DNA of 64,000 nucleotides from Fibrobacterota bacterium (GTDB taxonomy: Bacteria > Fibrobacterota > Fibrobacteria > UBA11236), in NCBI GenBank assembly GCA_019509785.1, contig JAEKLQ010000044.1, positions 23,825-87,824 of the forward strand, read 5' to 3'. The translations under genes and the position numbers were made by a program. Under the pieces are notes generated by a model. That model had not been told where the DNA came from and searched no databases. It saw nothing but the letters and a program-made list of their open reading frames with translations. Positions 25,001 through 33,850 of this stretch are shown piece by piece (positions within the stretch are counted from its first letter, which is position 1; each line of letters opens with the position of its first letter).

Positions 25001-27902
25001 CGATCGCCTGGGGCGCTTGCAGACCGTGAAGGCGGACCTCTTCCTGGCGGGTAACAAGCCGGTTACCTGGAAGAAGGGGGAACAAGCCTTGTTCGAGACC
25101 GTGCCGGACAAGGAGAAATACCTGCCGGGCCAGGAGGCCCGCATCCTGCTGAAGAGCCCGTTCCAGAAGGCCCGGGCCTTGGCCGTCATCGAGCGGCCGG
25201 CGGGGGAGCCGGAATACCGCTGGGTGGACATCGCCGACGGGCAGGGAACCTTGACCCTGTCCATCGGGCCCGAGATGGCCCCGCGCATCCCGGTGGATTT
25301 CCTGCTGATGCGTCCGCGCATCGGCAACGAGAAGCGCATCCCGGACGGGACCGTCGTGGACGCGGCGCGTCCGCAGACCTTGGGCAATACCACTTGGCTC
25401 AAGGTGGAGCCGACCGGCAACCTCCTGAAAGTCGCCTTGGAGCATCCCCAGACCGTGCGGCCGGGAACCCGTTTCGACATGACCGTGAGCCTGAAGGATG
25501 ATCAGGGGAATCCCCGGCCCGGCGAAGTGGCGTTATGGCTGGTGGACGAAGCCGTCCTCTCGCTGCGCAAGGAGAAGCCGCTTGACCCATTGCCTTCCTT
25601 CCTGCCTCAGGTGGAATCCCACGTATCCTTACGGGACACGCGCAACCTGATCATGGGCGATCTGCGCGTGCCCGAGAACCCCGGCGGCGACGGGAACGGC
25701 GGGCCGGACGCCTTCTTCGGGAAGATGACGGTGCGCAAGAACTTCAAGACCGTGCCTTATTGGAACCCGGCCATCCCCGTAGACAAGTCGGGCAAGGCCA
25801 CGGTCTCCATCGCCATGTCCGACGACCTCACCAATTTCGCCGTGCGCGCGGTGGCGGTGTCCGCCATGGACCGCTTCGGCCAAGGCTCCTCGCAAGTGCG
25901 CGTGCGCCTGCCGGTGTTGGTGCAACCCGCCTTGCCGCGCTTCGTTCGCCTAGGCGATCGATTCATGGCGGGAGGCGTGGCCCGCGTGGTGGAGGGCCCG
26001 GGCGGGGCCGCCTCTTGGTCCATCGATGCCCAGGGGCTTAAGGCCACATTGCCGGCGGCGGTTTCCGAGACGAATTTGATCCCCGATAAGCCGACGGTTC
26101 TGCGGGCGGAGATGCAGGTCGAGCAGGTCGGATTCGACGCTGCGGGACGGCTGAAGCGGGATTCGGTCGGCATCCGCATGGCGGTGGAACGCAAATCGGA
26201 CAAGGCTGGCGATGCCTTCGCGGTGAGCATCCCCCTCAAATCCGATCGGCCGCTGGAATCGGAAAATGTCTTTGCGCAGGTTACGCCGGGTAAGCCCTTG
26301 TCGGCGCCGGCCATCGCCGGGGCCATACGGCCGGGCACCTTGGCCCGGGACTTGGCGGTGAGCGATCAGCTGGGCATCCTCAAGGCTTTGGCCGCCATGA
26401 CGTCGCTTGTGGGTTACCCCTACGGGTGCGCCGAGCAGCGCCTGAGCCAGGCCTATCCGGCCGTGGCCTACCGGGACATCTGGGCCAAGTTCGGGCTGGA
26501 GCCTCCCATGCCGGACGTGAAACGCTCCGTGGCGGCCACCGTGGACTACCTGTCCCATGCCCAGGCCCCCGACGGCCTGATCGGGTACTGGCCCGGATCG
26601 ACCGGCTACCTTTACCTTACCGCCTACGCGGTGGAATTCCTGAGCGAGGTCAAGCAGGCCAACGCGAAGTCGAAAGCGGGATATCCCTTCGACGATGCGG
26701 TCTATAAGAAAGCCATCGACGCCCTGAAGCGCGGCCTGCGCACCGATTACACCCGCTTCATCGAGGGCCAAACGTATTACGAGCGGTCTTGCGCCCTGTA
26801 CGCCCTGGCCCTGGCGGGCGAGCTGGACGTGGGCTATGCCCGGGAGCTGGCGGGCGCCGCCAACGACGTCGACGTGCAGAGCCAAGCGCAAATCTACCAG
26901 GCGCTCTTACGCAAGCCGGACGCGCTCAAGGCGGAACTGGCGGCACTGCGCGAGCGGCTTTGGAAGCAGACCGTTTTCAAGCAGCAGGATGGCAAGGAGG
27001 TGTTCGCGGGTCTGCAGCAGCGGTCCTTCCGCATCGGCGCCCGCGTCCACGCGGACGAGATCACGGCGCTGGCGACCTTGGTGAGCGCCTTCAGCGCCGA
27101 GCCGCAGCGGCCGCCCAAGCTGCCCATGCTGGTCGATGAACTGGTCTCCCTGGGGGACGGCGATTCCTGGGGATCCACGGCGGAAAACGGCCTGGGTCTC
27201 CTGGCCATGCGGGATTTCCTTTCCGGGCCCTCGGGTAACGGGCAAGTTACGGGGACCCTGGCTTGCGGCGGGAGCGCCCAGCGCATGGCCTACGATCGTT
27301 CCAAGGGCGCCTTCGCGACCCGTTGCGCCGATGCCGGCAAGTTGGAACTGCGGATCGATGCCGCCTCCGTCCCGGTCTACGCGCGCCTCACGCAACGCTG
27401 GATGCCCGCCGAGCCCGGCAGCCAGGCTCCCGCGGTGCAAAAGGGCTTCGTCGTGAAGCGCGAGTTGATTTATGTCCGGCCGGGTCAACCCGATCGGCAC
27501 ACGCCTCTGGACGCCCCCGGCAGCGCCCAATCCCTCCAGGTCGGGGACATCATCGAGGATCATATCCAAGTGCAGAATCCCGTGGCCCGGCATTGGGTGG
27601 CGGTAACCGCCCCCTTCGCGGCCGGCATGGAATACCTGAATCCGCGCCTGGAGACTTCGGGCGAAGACGCCAAGCCCAAGGGCGCTACCACTAATTCTGG
27701 CGATTACCAGGCTTTCCTGGACGATGGGGCGACCTGGTTCTTCGAGAGCCTGCCCGAAGGGACGTACGACTTCTATTTCCGGGTGCGCGCGTCGGTGGAA
27801 GGCGCTTATAGCCTGCCCTCGGCCCGCGCCGAGATGATGTACGAGATGGGGAATTACGGGACCAGCCCGGGAGCCCAGGTGGCGGTGCGGCCGGCGCCGT
27901 AA
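22053..27902 (+). CDS. Bacterial alpha-2-macroglobulin (periplasmic protease inhibitor)
   Basis: The start is the GTG with GGAGG six bases upstream that overlaps the previous stop codon. The product is 1949 residues with a signal peptide ending FAAAAAPPEK; no lipobox cysteine is seen, unlike many lipoprotein homologues. MG-type beta domains make up the first two thirds, including FVFTERPIYRPDEHVYFKG (typical of the MG2/MG3 region) and LWLVDEAVLSLR. The thioester motif is CAEQ in YGCAEQRLSQAYP at about residue 1459, followed by an alpha/alpha-toroid complement-like domain and a C-terminal receptor-like domain. It is expected to trap proteases covalently in the periplasm. Adjacency to PBP1C is the classical bacterial arrangement and suggests cell-wall damage defence. 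Confidence 0.93.
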   Translation: MNKRFLGRIVLAGWMGFAFAAAAAPPEKRVPYDYRPADLGQARPQGGAMIMPGSFLREYDPITILYGRDLNPKAPGPLDRPDSLVTLKPSQPGEWRWLDPRTIEFRPAVPWKPMQAYVVKAGGESKTLTALLTPPLSISPAGGSEGLEPFSRVELEFSQPVAPEVLAKLVTFEATPLPGIESKNARVYGPAEYHIKSLEKGGPGSARYAFIFPRPFANGQRIRTVVRLAADPSLSDAKRVYSADTRREFTLDKAGTFEYQFTLNSEGSNYGRDQAIRLPDDGSLILDFSAKPEGLSLSQVKSLLNFSPAPRRMDWSLSQKRITVKLSVDQERLYQVTLAPTGIVDGDGRKLHLDHPCRFWIYQPLDRQYARWGLGQGLLERYGPQHFPLLVNGVKSLDLRIYKISAKHKAFWPYPDEPVRVDESQAPPGPGEEPEREQDILRPLGAFEMDKHIRMLGAPHYSAVIDLDQEGVTRFQSLDLKPLFAKISGADKPGAYLVGFRPLDGTTERAYVRLLVTDLALTTVEAKRQARFAVTSVSTGKPVADAEIQIEGAVKDKLEVLAKGRTDADGMFAVEHTQLLSGGFEGSSLKRVTVRKDDDMLVLDTRPGEAPPSFANNHWAGSQSGSEWLSWLARDPYDYAQDKVPAGFVFTERPIYRPDEHVYFKGIARTLFHGKVEAPDAAASYSAVVESPAGLKYEFHPRLSASGTFNDSLVEKNLPTGDYSLRLLRHHPKEGESEVASTGFAIEAYKLPKFEIKLQAPDKAQNDRPVSVKLNAAYYAGGKVAGQNVAWRVVSYPFAYAPDGVAGFILSTDARYGGAEPEHQEGALEQKDVTDDNGQAVLAVNPQSATGGNPRKYLIEATVTDADEQTVSNRTTFVALPPFILALKTERHIAGGSTIKAEVAALGVDGKFEAGHKVSVQLKKMSWIAYLQETDFSRGKPKYRTRESIDLIGEKPVTTGSAPVPVEFGGQEPGVFVLELSSRDRLGRLQTVKADLFLAGNKPVTWKKGEQALFETVPDKEKYLPGQEARILLKSPFQKARALAVIERPAGEPEYRWVDIADGQGTLTLSIGPEMAPRIPVDFLLMRPRIGNEKRIPDGTVVDAARPQTLGNTTWLKVEPTGNLLKVALEHPQTVRPGTRFDMTVSLKDDQGNPRPGEVALWLVDEAVLSLRKEKPLDPLPSFLPQVESHVSLRDTRNLIMGDLRVPENPGGDGNGGPDAFFGKMTVRKNFKTVPYWNPAIPVDKSGKATVSIAMSDDLTNFAVRAVAVSAMDRFGQGSSQVRVRLPVLVQPALPRFVRLGDRFMAGGVARVVEGPGGAASWSIDAQGLKATLPAAVSETNLIPDKPTVLRAEMQVEQVGFDAAGRLKRDSVGIRMAVERKSDKAGDAFAVSIPLKSDRPLESENVFAQVTPGKPLSAPAIAGAIRPGTLARDLAVSDQLGILKALAAMTSLVGYPYGCAEQRLSQAYPAVAYRDIWAKFGLEPPMPDVKRSVAATVDYLSHAQAPDGLIGYWPGSTGYLYLTAYAVEFLSEVKQANAKSKAGYPFDDAVYKKAIDALKRGLRTDYTRFIEGQTYYERSCALYALALAGELDVGYARELAGAANDVDVQSQAQIYQALLRKPDALKAELAALRERLWKQTVFKQQDGKEVFAGLQQRSFRIGARVHADEITALATLVSAFSAEPQRPPKLPMLVDELVSLGDGDSWGSTAENGLGLLAMRDFLSGPSGNGQVTGTLACGGSAQRMAYDRSKGAFATRCADAGKLELRIDAASVPVYARLTQRWMPAEPGSQAPAVQKGFVVKRELIYVRPGQPDRHTPLDAPGSAQSLQVGDIIEDHIQVQNPVARHWVAVTAPFAAGMEYLNPRLETSGEDAKPKGATTNSGDYQAFLDDGATWFFESLPEGTYDFYFRVRASVEGAYSLPSARAEMMYEMGNYGTSPGAQVAVRPAP
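25050..25067. repeat. GGTAAC-N6-GTTACC palindrome, perfect
   Basis: In the alpha-2-macroglobulin gene, in frame (Gly-Asn-Lys-Pro-Val-Thr). Confidence 0.8.
27234..27251. repeat. GGTAAC-N6-GTTACG palindrome, one mismatch
   Basis: In the alpha-2-macroglobulin gene, in frame (Gly-Asn-Gly-Gln-Val-Thr). Confidence 0.6.
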
Positions 27903-27908
27903 TCGGAA

Positions 27909-30350
27909 ATGGCCGCGTTCCCTCCATCCGGCAAAACCCCTTCCGGGTTCGTGAAGGCCCGCCGCGGTTGGGCGGCCCTATTGCTGGCGCTGCCGTTAAT
28001 ACCCATCGTCCATGGCCTTTTCGACGCGCGCCTCAAGGCGCGCACGCCTTCGCTGCATCTGCTCGATCGCAATTGGCGCTTCATCGCCGCCCTCGATAAC
28101 GGCCAAGGCGATTTCGGGTACTGGGACATGCCCGATTCCCTGCCTCCCGCCCTGATCGCCGCCGCCCTGGCCGCCGAGGACCGCCGCTTCGCCTCCCATC
28201 CCGGCATCGACGCGCGCGCGGTCGCCGGGGCCTTCCGCGACCATTACCTGCGTCGCGGCCCCCAGCGGGGCGCTTCCACCTTGGCCATGCAGGTGGCCCG
28301 CCTGCAACGCTCCGGGGGCGCCGGCTGGTATTGGAAAATCCACGATGCCGCCGCGGCCTTAGGTCTCACCGCGCGCCTGGGCCGGACCGGGATCCTGCGC
28401 GCCTATTTCCGCGACGCTCCCTACGGCAACCGCATTTCGGGGGCGGCCTGCGCGGCCCGCCGCTATTTCCGGAAACCCGTCCAGGACGTGAGCCTGGCCG
28501 AAGCGGCTTTGTTGGCCGCGTTGCCTAAGGCGCCTTCTCGCTATAACCTCTTCGACGTGGAGGGCTTCGCGGGGGCCCGGCGTCGCGCGGCCCTCATCCT
28601 GAAGCGGGCCCAGGCTTACGGTTTCATCGATGCGGAGAAGCGGGACGGGGCGTTGGCGGAATTGGCCTCCTTGGATCGGCCGGCCCGCCAATCGCGCGAT
28701 CCCAGCGTGCTGCATTACCTGCGCCAAGCCGCCGTTCATACGGCAGCCGCGCACACGGCCGTACCCGCGCATCCCCGCGGCGAAGAACGAACCACCCTCG
28801 ACCTCGCCGTGCAGGATACCCTGCAATCCCTGCTCCGGCGCGAGCTGCCCCAACTCCTGAAATGGGAGGCCGGCAACGCCGCCGCCCTGGTGCTGGACGT
28901 CCGTCGGGGCCAGGTCCTCGCCTATGTAGGCTCGCAGGGTTATTTCGACCCGCGCGGCGGCGCCATCGATTTCGCCAACCTGCCCCGGTCCACGGGGAGC
29001 CTGCTCAAGCCTTTCATTTACGCCATGGGCATGGAGTGGAAAGGTTACACGGCCGCTACCGTGCTCGACGATCAGGGCCACGACTTCGGGACCGGGAACC
29101 ACTCCTTCGTGCCGGAGGATTACGATCATAAATACCTGGGCCCGGTGCTGTACAAGAACGCCCTGGCCAATAGCCGCAACATCCCCGCCGTGGAAGTATT
29201 GAAGGCGGTGGGCGTGGATGAATTCTACCGGCGCTGCGTCGCCCTGGGGCTGGCGCGCGACGACGGCCAGGCGGGCCACTACGGCTTGGGCCTTTCCATC
29301 GGAGGGTTGTATTGCTCCCTGCAACAGGTGGCCGAGGCCTATCTGGCCTTGGCCAACCAGGGAGAGCGCCGCCCTCTGGTTTGGGAATTGCCGGACAGCG
29401 CCACGGGACGAACCGCGGTAGAACCCGAATCCGCCCATGCCGAGCCCGAGCGCGTTATGCCTGCCGATATCGCCATGATGATCCGCCGCTTCCTGGCCGA
29501 TCCCGTGGCCCGCCTGCCGGGCTTCCCCCGGGGCGGCAACCTCGAATATCCCTTCGCGGTCTCCGTCAAGACCGGCACCTCCGAAGGCTACCGCGATTCC
29601 TGGTGCATGGCTTTCAGCGATACCTACCTGGTCGGGGTTTGGATCGGCAATGCCGATTTTTCGCCCACAAAGGGGCTCAGCGGGTACGAAGGCGCCGCGC
29701 GCATCGCCAAACGCATGCTGTACGCTTTGCACCCCGATCGCCTGGACGGCCTGCGAGACGGCGAAACCCCGTATCCTCCCGGTTACGTCCCCGTGCCCAT
29801 CTGCCGGCTCACCGGAAAGCGCGCGGACCGCTTTACGCCTTACGTCACCACCGAATACTTCAAGCCCGGCACCGAGCCGCTGGAGTACAGCGATGCGCAA
29901 CAGACCTTGCCGGTGGATGCGCGCAATGGGCTATTGGCCTACCCCGGCTGCCCCGTGCCCATACGGTGGAAACGCTTCACCGTGCTGGAACCGCGTTATC
30001 GTGAATGGGCCGCCGCCCAGGGCCTGGAGGTCCCGCCCGATCGCTATAGCCCGGAATGCGGCGGCCAAGGATTCGCAGACCGTTACGCTCTCTCCATCAC
30101 CTCCCCCCGCGGAGGTTCGCGCTTCTTCATCGATCCGGAGATGCCGGAGGGCGCGAGCGTCTTGCCCATCGCCTGCCGCATCGATCCCGCGCCTGCCACC
30201 GTCCTGTGGCTCGCCGATGGGGAAGAGGTGGCCGAGGTGAAATTCCCTTTCACCTTGAAATGGCCTATGCGCGCGGGGCCGCATACCTTCCAGGCGGTCG
30301 TTCCAGGGACCAATTATCGTAGTGCAACGGTCCGGCTGGAAGTGTATTGA
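27909..30350 (+). CDS. pbpC: Penicillin-binding protein 1C (bifunctional transglycosylase/transpeptidase)
   Basis: The 813-residue protein has one N-terminal membrane anchor (about 20-37). The GT51 glycosyltransferase domain has the catalytic Glu in LAAEDRRFASHPGID (about residue 90) and RGASTLAMQVARL. The transpeptidase domain has S-x-x-K as SLLK (about 364-367, within STGSLLKP), SRN near 420 and KTGTS at about 554. A BiPBP_C-type beta domain ends the protein (FFIDPEMPEGA to SATVRLEVY). It polymerises and cross-links peptidoglycan. It starts six bases after the alpha-2-macroglobulin stop, the usual yfhM-pbpC pairing. A 17-bp tandem duplication spans its stop codon. Confidence 0.95.
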   Translation: MAAFPPSGKTPSGFVKARRGWAALLLALPLIPIVHGLFDARLKARTPSLHLLDRNWRFIAALDNGQGDFGYWDMPDSLPPALIAAALAAEDRRFASHPGIDARAVAGAFRDHYLRRGPQRGASTLAMQVARLQRSGGAGWYWKIHDAAAALGLTARLGRTGILRAYFRDAPYGNRISGAACAARRYFRKPVQDVSLAEAALLAALPKAPSRYNLFDVEGFAGARRRAALILKRAQAYGFIDAEKRDGALAELASLDRPARQSRDPSVLHYLRQAAVHTAAAHTAVPAHPRGEERTTLDLAVQDTLQSLLRRELPQLLKWEAGNAAALVLDVRRGQVLAYVGSQGYFDPRGGAIDFANLPRSTGSLLKPFIYAMGMEWKGYTAATVLDDQGHDFGTGNHSFVPEDYDHKYLGPVLYKNALANSRNIPAVEVLKAVGVDEFYRRCVALGLARDDGQAGHYGLGLSIGGLYCSLQQVAEAYLALANQGERRPLVWELPDSATGRTAVEPESAHAEPERVMPADIAMMIRRFLADPVARLPGFPRGGNLEYPFAVSVKTGTSEGYRDSWCMAFSDTYLVGVWIGNADFSPTKGLSGYEGAARIAKRMLYALHPDRLDGLRDGETPYPPGYVPVPICRLTGKRADRFTPYVTTEYFKPGTEPLEYSDAQQTLPVDARNGLLAYPGCPVPIRWKRFTVLEPRYREWAAAQGLEVPPDRYSPECGGQGFADRYALSITSPRGGSRFFIDPEMPEGASVLPIACRIDPAPATVLWLADGEEVAEVKFPFTLKWPMRAGPHTFQAVVPGTNYRSATVRLEVY

Positions 30351-30372
30351 AAACGGAAGTGTATTGAAAACG
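30339..30372 (+). repeat. 17-bp perfect tandem duplication over the pbpC stop codon
   Basis: The unit GAAGTGTATTGAAAACG occurs twice head-to-tail (30339-30355 and 30356-30372). The first copy encodes the last residues and stop of PBP1C and the second is untranslated. This looks like a recent slippage or duplication event. Confidence 0.85.
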
Positions 30373-30484
30373 TATCGCTAACGTACTTGTTCGGAAAACG
30401 GTCTTCCCGCCCTTGCGCCCCGCGGCTTCCCCTTGATACATTCGCTTGCGCTCGCGCATCGAACTTACGAAACCAGGAGGAAGC

Positions 30485-32191
30485 ATGCTTCGTCGTACCC
30501 TCGATCCGTTCTTCGCGACCGTGGCCATGGTCGCCGCAGGCCTTCCCGGCCCGGCCCGTTCCGCCCTGCCGGCGGGCCCCTGCGATTACCTCGTCATCAC
30601 GGACTCGGTCCTTGCCCCGCAGGCCAGGCGCCTGGCCGATTTGCGGCATCGCGTTACGCCGGCCATCGCCGCGCATCCCTGCGTGGCCGATATGGGCGAT
30701 ATCTACCGCGCTTTCCCGCCCACGGGATGGCGCTGGACTTCCCTGCGTGATTATCTGGCCTCGCGCTATCGCGCTTCCCCCCACGAGATGGGCCACGTTG
30801 CCTTGATGGGAGGCGCATCCTTCGACGATGCCTCTGCCGCCAACCATGTACCCGTCTATCGGGAAGAATCGCCCTCCTTGATCCAACCTCCTCCCGGTGT
30901 CGATACCTTGACCACCGACGATGCCTACACGGAATTCTTCGACAGCATCGCCCATGCCGATGACTTTGGCCCGCGCTTCGCCTTGGGCCGCATCCCCGCG
31001 TCGACGCCGGAACAGGCCGATGCCTATTTAGACAAGGTGGAGGATTACGAGTCGGCTTTCCCTTACGGGCCCCAGGCCTTCACCTACGGGTACCTCAGCG
31101 ATGACGATATCCAGATCGGGCTCCCGGACAGCCTGATGCCGATCCAGAACTTTCCCGAGAATCATTACGATCTCTGGGAGGGGTTGAAGGTGAAGCCTTT
31201 CGTGCGCCGGGTCCTCTCTATCGAATTCCCTTTGCATTCTGACGGGACCAAGCCGGAGGCCAGGGACAGCGCCGTGGCCTTGCTCAATGCCGGTCCGGCG
31301 CGGGCGTATTGGGTAGGGACGGGAAATCCTTCCCAGTTCACCGATGAGAAGATGTTCATGGTCCCGGGGGACTTGCCGCGTTTGCGGACGAAACGGTTGC
31401 AACCGGTGGTGGTCGCGCTTTCCGCCTCGGTCGCCCGATTCGTGGACCCCGGGAGCGTCATCGGCCGGGATTTGCTGCTCCATCCCGATGGCGCCATCGC
31501 CTTCCTGGGCGCGACCAGCCTGACCTATCCAGGGCCCAATCTCAACCTCGCGCGCGCTTTCGATTCCGCTGCGGCGCGGGGCGGGACCGTAGGCGCCGCC
31601 GTCGCGGCGGCCAAGCGGGCCGACGCTTCCATAGGAGCCACGGATATGCGGAACGCGGCCGCCTATGTGCTGCTTGGCGATCCGGGCCTGAGCCTGCATC
31701 CGCCCATCCTCGATCTGGTTCCGGCGCAAGGCAGCGGGCCGGGACGCCTGATCTTGGAAGGCGCGGGCGCGCCCGGGGATTCCGCCTGCTTCCAGCTGGT
31801 CCGCATCGATTCCTTGCCCTGGAACGCCGTCATCCTTTCCGCCAACCAGGCCCAGCGCGATCGGAAATACGTCCGGGAGACCGTGGTGGCCGAGGGCCGG
31901 GCGGCCCTGGGAACGGGAGGATCGGTAACCTTCGCGCTACCTTCCGCCGGAGATCCCCGCGCGGCGGCGGTCAAGGTCATGACCTGGAATTCGAAAAACA
32001 TGCATTACGGCCATTTCCCTTTGGAGTCTCTCGGCATCGCGGCGTTACGATCCGTTCCCGGCGCGGCCCGGACGCCCCCGGGCTACCGGATGCGCGTGCG
32101 CGGGAGCTCCCTGGTTCTGGAAGGGAAGGGCGGCATCTATGGGCTGGACGGGCGATCCTTAGCCCCCCAGGTCCTATCGCACGGCAAGTAA
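30485..32191 (+). CDS. Exported peptidase C25 (gingipain)-like protein lacking catalytic residues
   Basis: The start is the ATG after AGGAGG; the 568-residue product has a signal peptide (about 1-27). The fold markers of the C25 caspase-like family are present: CDYLVITDSVL...ARRLADLRHR near residue 33, ALGRIPASTPEQADAYLDKV near 167, and VLLGDPGLSLHPP at the domain end. At the catalytic positions, however, the usual GHG reads GTG (about 278-280 in YWVGTGNPSQF), and the usual Ser-Cys after the next core strand reads ALSASVARF (about 311-319), with no cysteine. It is therefore probably a pseudoprotease, perhaps a binding or scaffold protein. The C-terminus resembles a degraded sorting-type beta-domain. 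Confidence 0.7.
   Translation: MLRRTLDPFFATVAMVAAGLPGPARSALPAGPCDYLVITDSVLAPQARRLADLRHRVTPAIAAHPCVADMGDIYRAFPPTGWRWTSLRDYLASRYRASPHEMGHVALMGGASFDDASAANHVPVYREESPSLIQPPPGVDTLTTDDAYTEFFDSIAHADDFGPRFALGRIPASTPEQADAYLDKVEDYESAFPYGPQAFTYGYLSDDDIQIGLPDSLMPIQNFPENHYDLWEGLKVKPFVRRVLSIEFPLHSDGTKPEARDSAVALLNAGPARAYWVGTGNPSQFTDEKMFMVPGDLPRLRTKRLQPVVVALSASVARFVDPGSVIGRDLLLHPDGAIAFLGATSLTYPGPNLNLARAFDSAAARGGTVGAAVAAAKRADASIGATDMRNAAAYVLLGDPGLSLHPPILDLVPAQGSGPGRLILEGAGAPGDSACFQLVRIDSLPWNAVILSANQAQRDRKYVRETVVAEGRAALGTGGSVTFALPSAGDPRAAAVKVMTWNSKNMHYGHFPLESLGIAALRSVPGAARTPPGYRMRVRGSSLVLEGKGGIYGLDGRSLAPQVLSHGK
31924..31941. repeat. GGTAAC-N6-GCTACC palindrome, one mismatch
   Basis: In the C25-like gene and out of frame, so the match here is not explained by a conserved peptide. 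Confidence 0.6.
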
Positions 32192-32200
32192 CCGTCCGAG

Positions 32201-32221
32201 GTTAGGCCGTTCTGGCCTAAC
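32201..32221 (+). terminator. Hairpin after the C25-like gene
   Basis: A perfect 8-bp stem GTTAGGCC / GGCCTAAC with a 5-nt loop lies ten bases past the stop codon. No T-tract follows. It is probably a transcript-end hairpin. Confidence 0.45.
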
Positions 32222-32337
32222 GCCGTAGGGATGCGCGTGGCAGGCTCGGCCTAAACGCCTTATCTTCTACTGGCGGCCCGGGGATTCCTTACTTCTACGG
32301 GCGATCGCATCCGGCCTCGCGGCCGGAAGGGGGATTC

Positions 32338-33720
32338 ATGCCGAAGCGCTCACCAGGTTTTGCATTCTCCCTGGCATCGGTCCTCATCGCGATCCCCGCG
32401 CTGCCGCTTCATGCCCAGGAAGGCCCCCTTCATTTCCGCAAGCTCTGCCTCAATCCGCAATTCTATTCGGAAGGCATCAGCGCCGGCGATCTGGATCATG
32501 ACGGCATCATCGATATCGTGGCCGGGCCCTATTATTACCCAGGCCCCGACTTCGCGCGCAAAGTGGACTTCCGCCAACCGCGGACCACCCCCTTCGATAC
32601 CACCGGCGATTCCGATTGCTACTCCGTCTTCCCTTTCGACTTCAACGGCGACGGATGGCTCGACGTCCTCTCCACGCGGCAGAATGGCGGGATGGAAGCC
32701 GTCTGGTACGAGAATCCCAAGGGCGCGGGAGGTCTCTGGCCCGAGCACGTGGTCCACTCCGTCGTCCAAAACGAATCGGCGACCCTTCTCGACATGGACG
32801 GCGACGGCAAGCCCGAGTTGATCACCAATTCCGGCGGGTATGGCGGTTGGATCGCGCCCGATTGGTCCAAACCCGCTTCCCCCTGGTCTTTACATCGTGT
32901 CACCCAGGTCCAGAACTGGGGCTCGTATACGCATGGCATTGGCGCCGGGGACGTCAATGGCGACGGGCGACTCGATCTGATGTTCTCCACCGGCTGGTGG
33001 GAACATCCCGCAGCCGTCGCGGACACGCCGTGGACCTTTCACGCCGCCACCTTAGGCGGGCAGGCTGCGCCTCAGGAAAGTCCGGGAGGCGCGCAGATGT
33101 ACGCCTACGATGTGGACGGCGACGGGGACAACGATATCGTAACCAGCTTGCAAGCGCATGGCTTCGGTTTGTCCTGGTTCGAGAATAAGGGCGGAGGCCT
33201 CGCCTTCGATGCGCATCAGCTCGTGGGGCTGCCTTCCGAGAAGGCCAAATACGGGGTCGCGTTTTCGCAATTGCACGCGCTGGCCCTGGCCGACCTGGAC
33301 GGAGACGGATTGAAGGACATCATCACCGGCAAGAGGAAGGGCGCCCATGGCAACGGCGTCGCCGACATCGATTCGCCCGCGGTGCTCTATTGGTTCAAGT
33401 TGACGCGGCCCGCCGGGCAGGCGCCGCGTTTCACGCCTTACCTCATCGATAGCGAAGCCGGCATCGGAACCCAAATAACCATCGCGGACGTGAACGGGGA
33501 CGGACGGCCGGATATCCTGGTCGCCCGCCGCCGCGGCGCCTTCGTCTTCTTCAACGACGGGACGGGAACCGCGCTACGGCCCGGACGGTCGCGCAAGATC
33601 GCCGAGCGGTTCCCGAAGGCGCCCTCTCCGACTTTGTTATTCCCGCATGGGGACGGGAGTGAAGACGCTCTGGGTCGCGCTCCAATCGATGGAAGCCGGG
33701 CTCCGGACGCCGGGGACTGA
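32338..33720 (+). CDS. Secreted VCBS/FG-GAP repeat beta-propeller protein
   Basis: The 460-residue protein begins at an ATG with a GGAAGGGGG site and has a signal peptide (about 1-26, LPLHAQE). At least six FG-GAP/VCBS calcium-binding repeats of the D-x-D-x-D-G-x-x-D type are visible: GDLDHDGIIDIV, FDFNGDGWLDVL, LDMDGDGKPELI, GDVNGDGRLDLM, YDVDGDGDNDIV, ADLDGDGLKDII and ADVNGDGRPDIL. They imply a seven-bladed propeller. Such proteins are extracellular or surface ligand-binding modules. The final 45 residues are basic and disordered. It stands alone between hairpins. Confidence 0.85.
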   Translation: MPKRSPGFAFSLASVLIAIPALPLHAQEGPLHFRKLCLNPQFYSEGISAGDLDHDGIIDIVAGPYYYPGPDFARKVDFRQPRTTPFDTTGDSDCYSVFPFDFNGDGWLDVLSTRQNGGMEAVWYENPKGAGGLWPEHVVHSVVQNESATLLDMDGDGKPELITNSGGYGGWIAPDWSKPASPWSLHRVTQVQNWGSYTHGIGAGDVNGDGRLDLMFSTGWWEHPAAVADTPWTFHAATLGGQAAPQESPGGAQMYAYDVDGDGDNDIVTSLQAHGFGLSWFENKGGGLAFDAHQLVGLPSEKAKYGVAFSQLHALALADLDGDGLKDIITGKRKGAHGNGVADIDSPAVLYWFKLTRPAGQAPRFTPYLIDSEAGIGTQITIADVNGDGRPDILVARRRGAFVFFNDGTGTALRPGRSRKIAERFPKAPSPTLLFPHGDGSEDALGRAPIDGSRAPDAGD

Positions 33721-33850
33721 TCGTCACGGAAGGGTCACGATTCCGTATTTTCGCAGCGCGAAGACGTTTTATCCCCCCGATCGCGCTGCCGGAACGCAAC
33801 CTTTTCCCGGGCCAAGCGTCCAATGGAGGTATCAACCCCAGGGGTTCAGG

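Noticed and set aside
23499..25445. Long antisense frame (648 codons) opposite alpha-2-macroglobulin
   Set aside because: It is opposite a well-supported gene. Long antisense frames are expected in GC-rich coding DNA, and this one has no ribosome site, domain or signal.
28359..29900. Long antisense frame (513 codons) opposite pbpC
   Set aside because: Shadow of a conserved gene on the other strand; no independent support.
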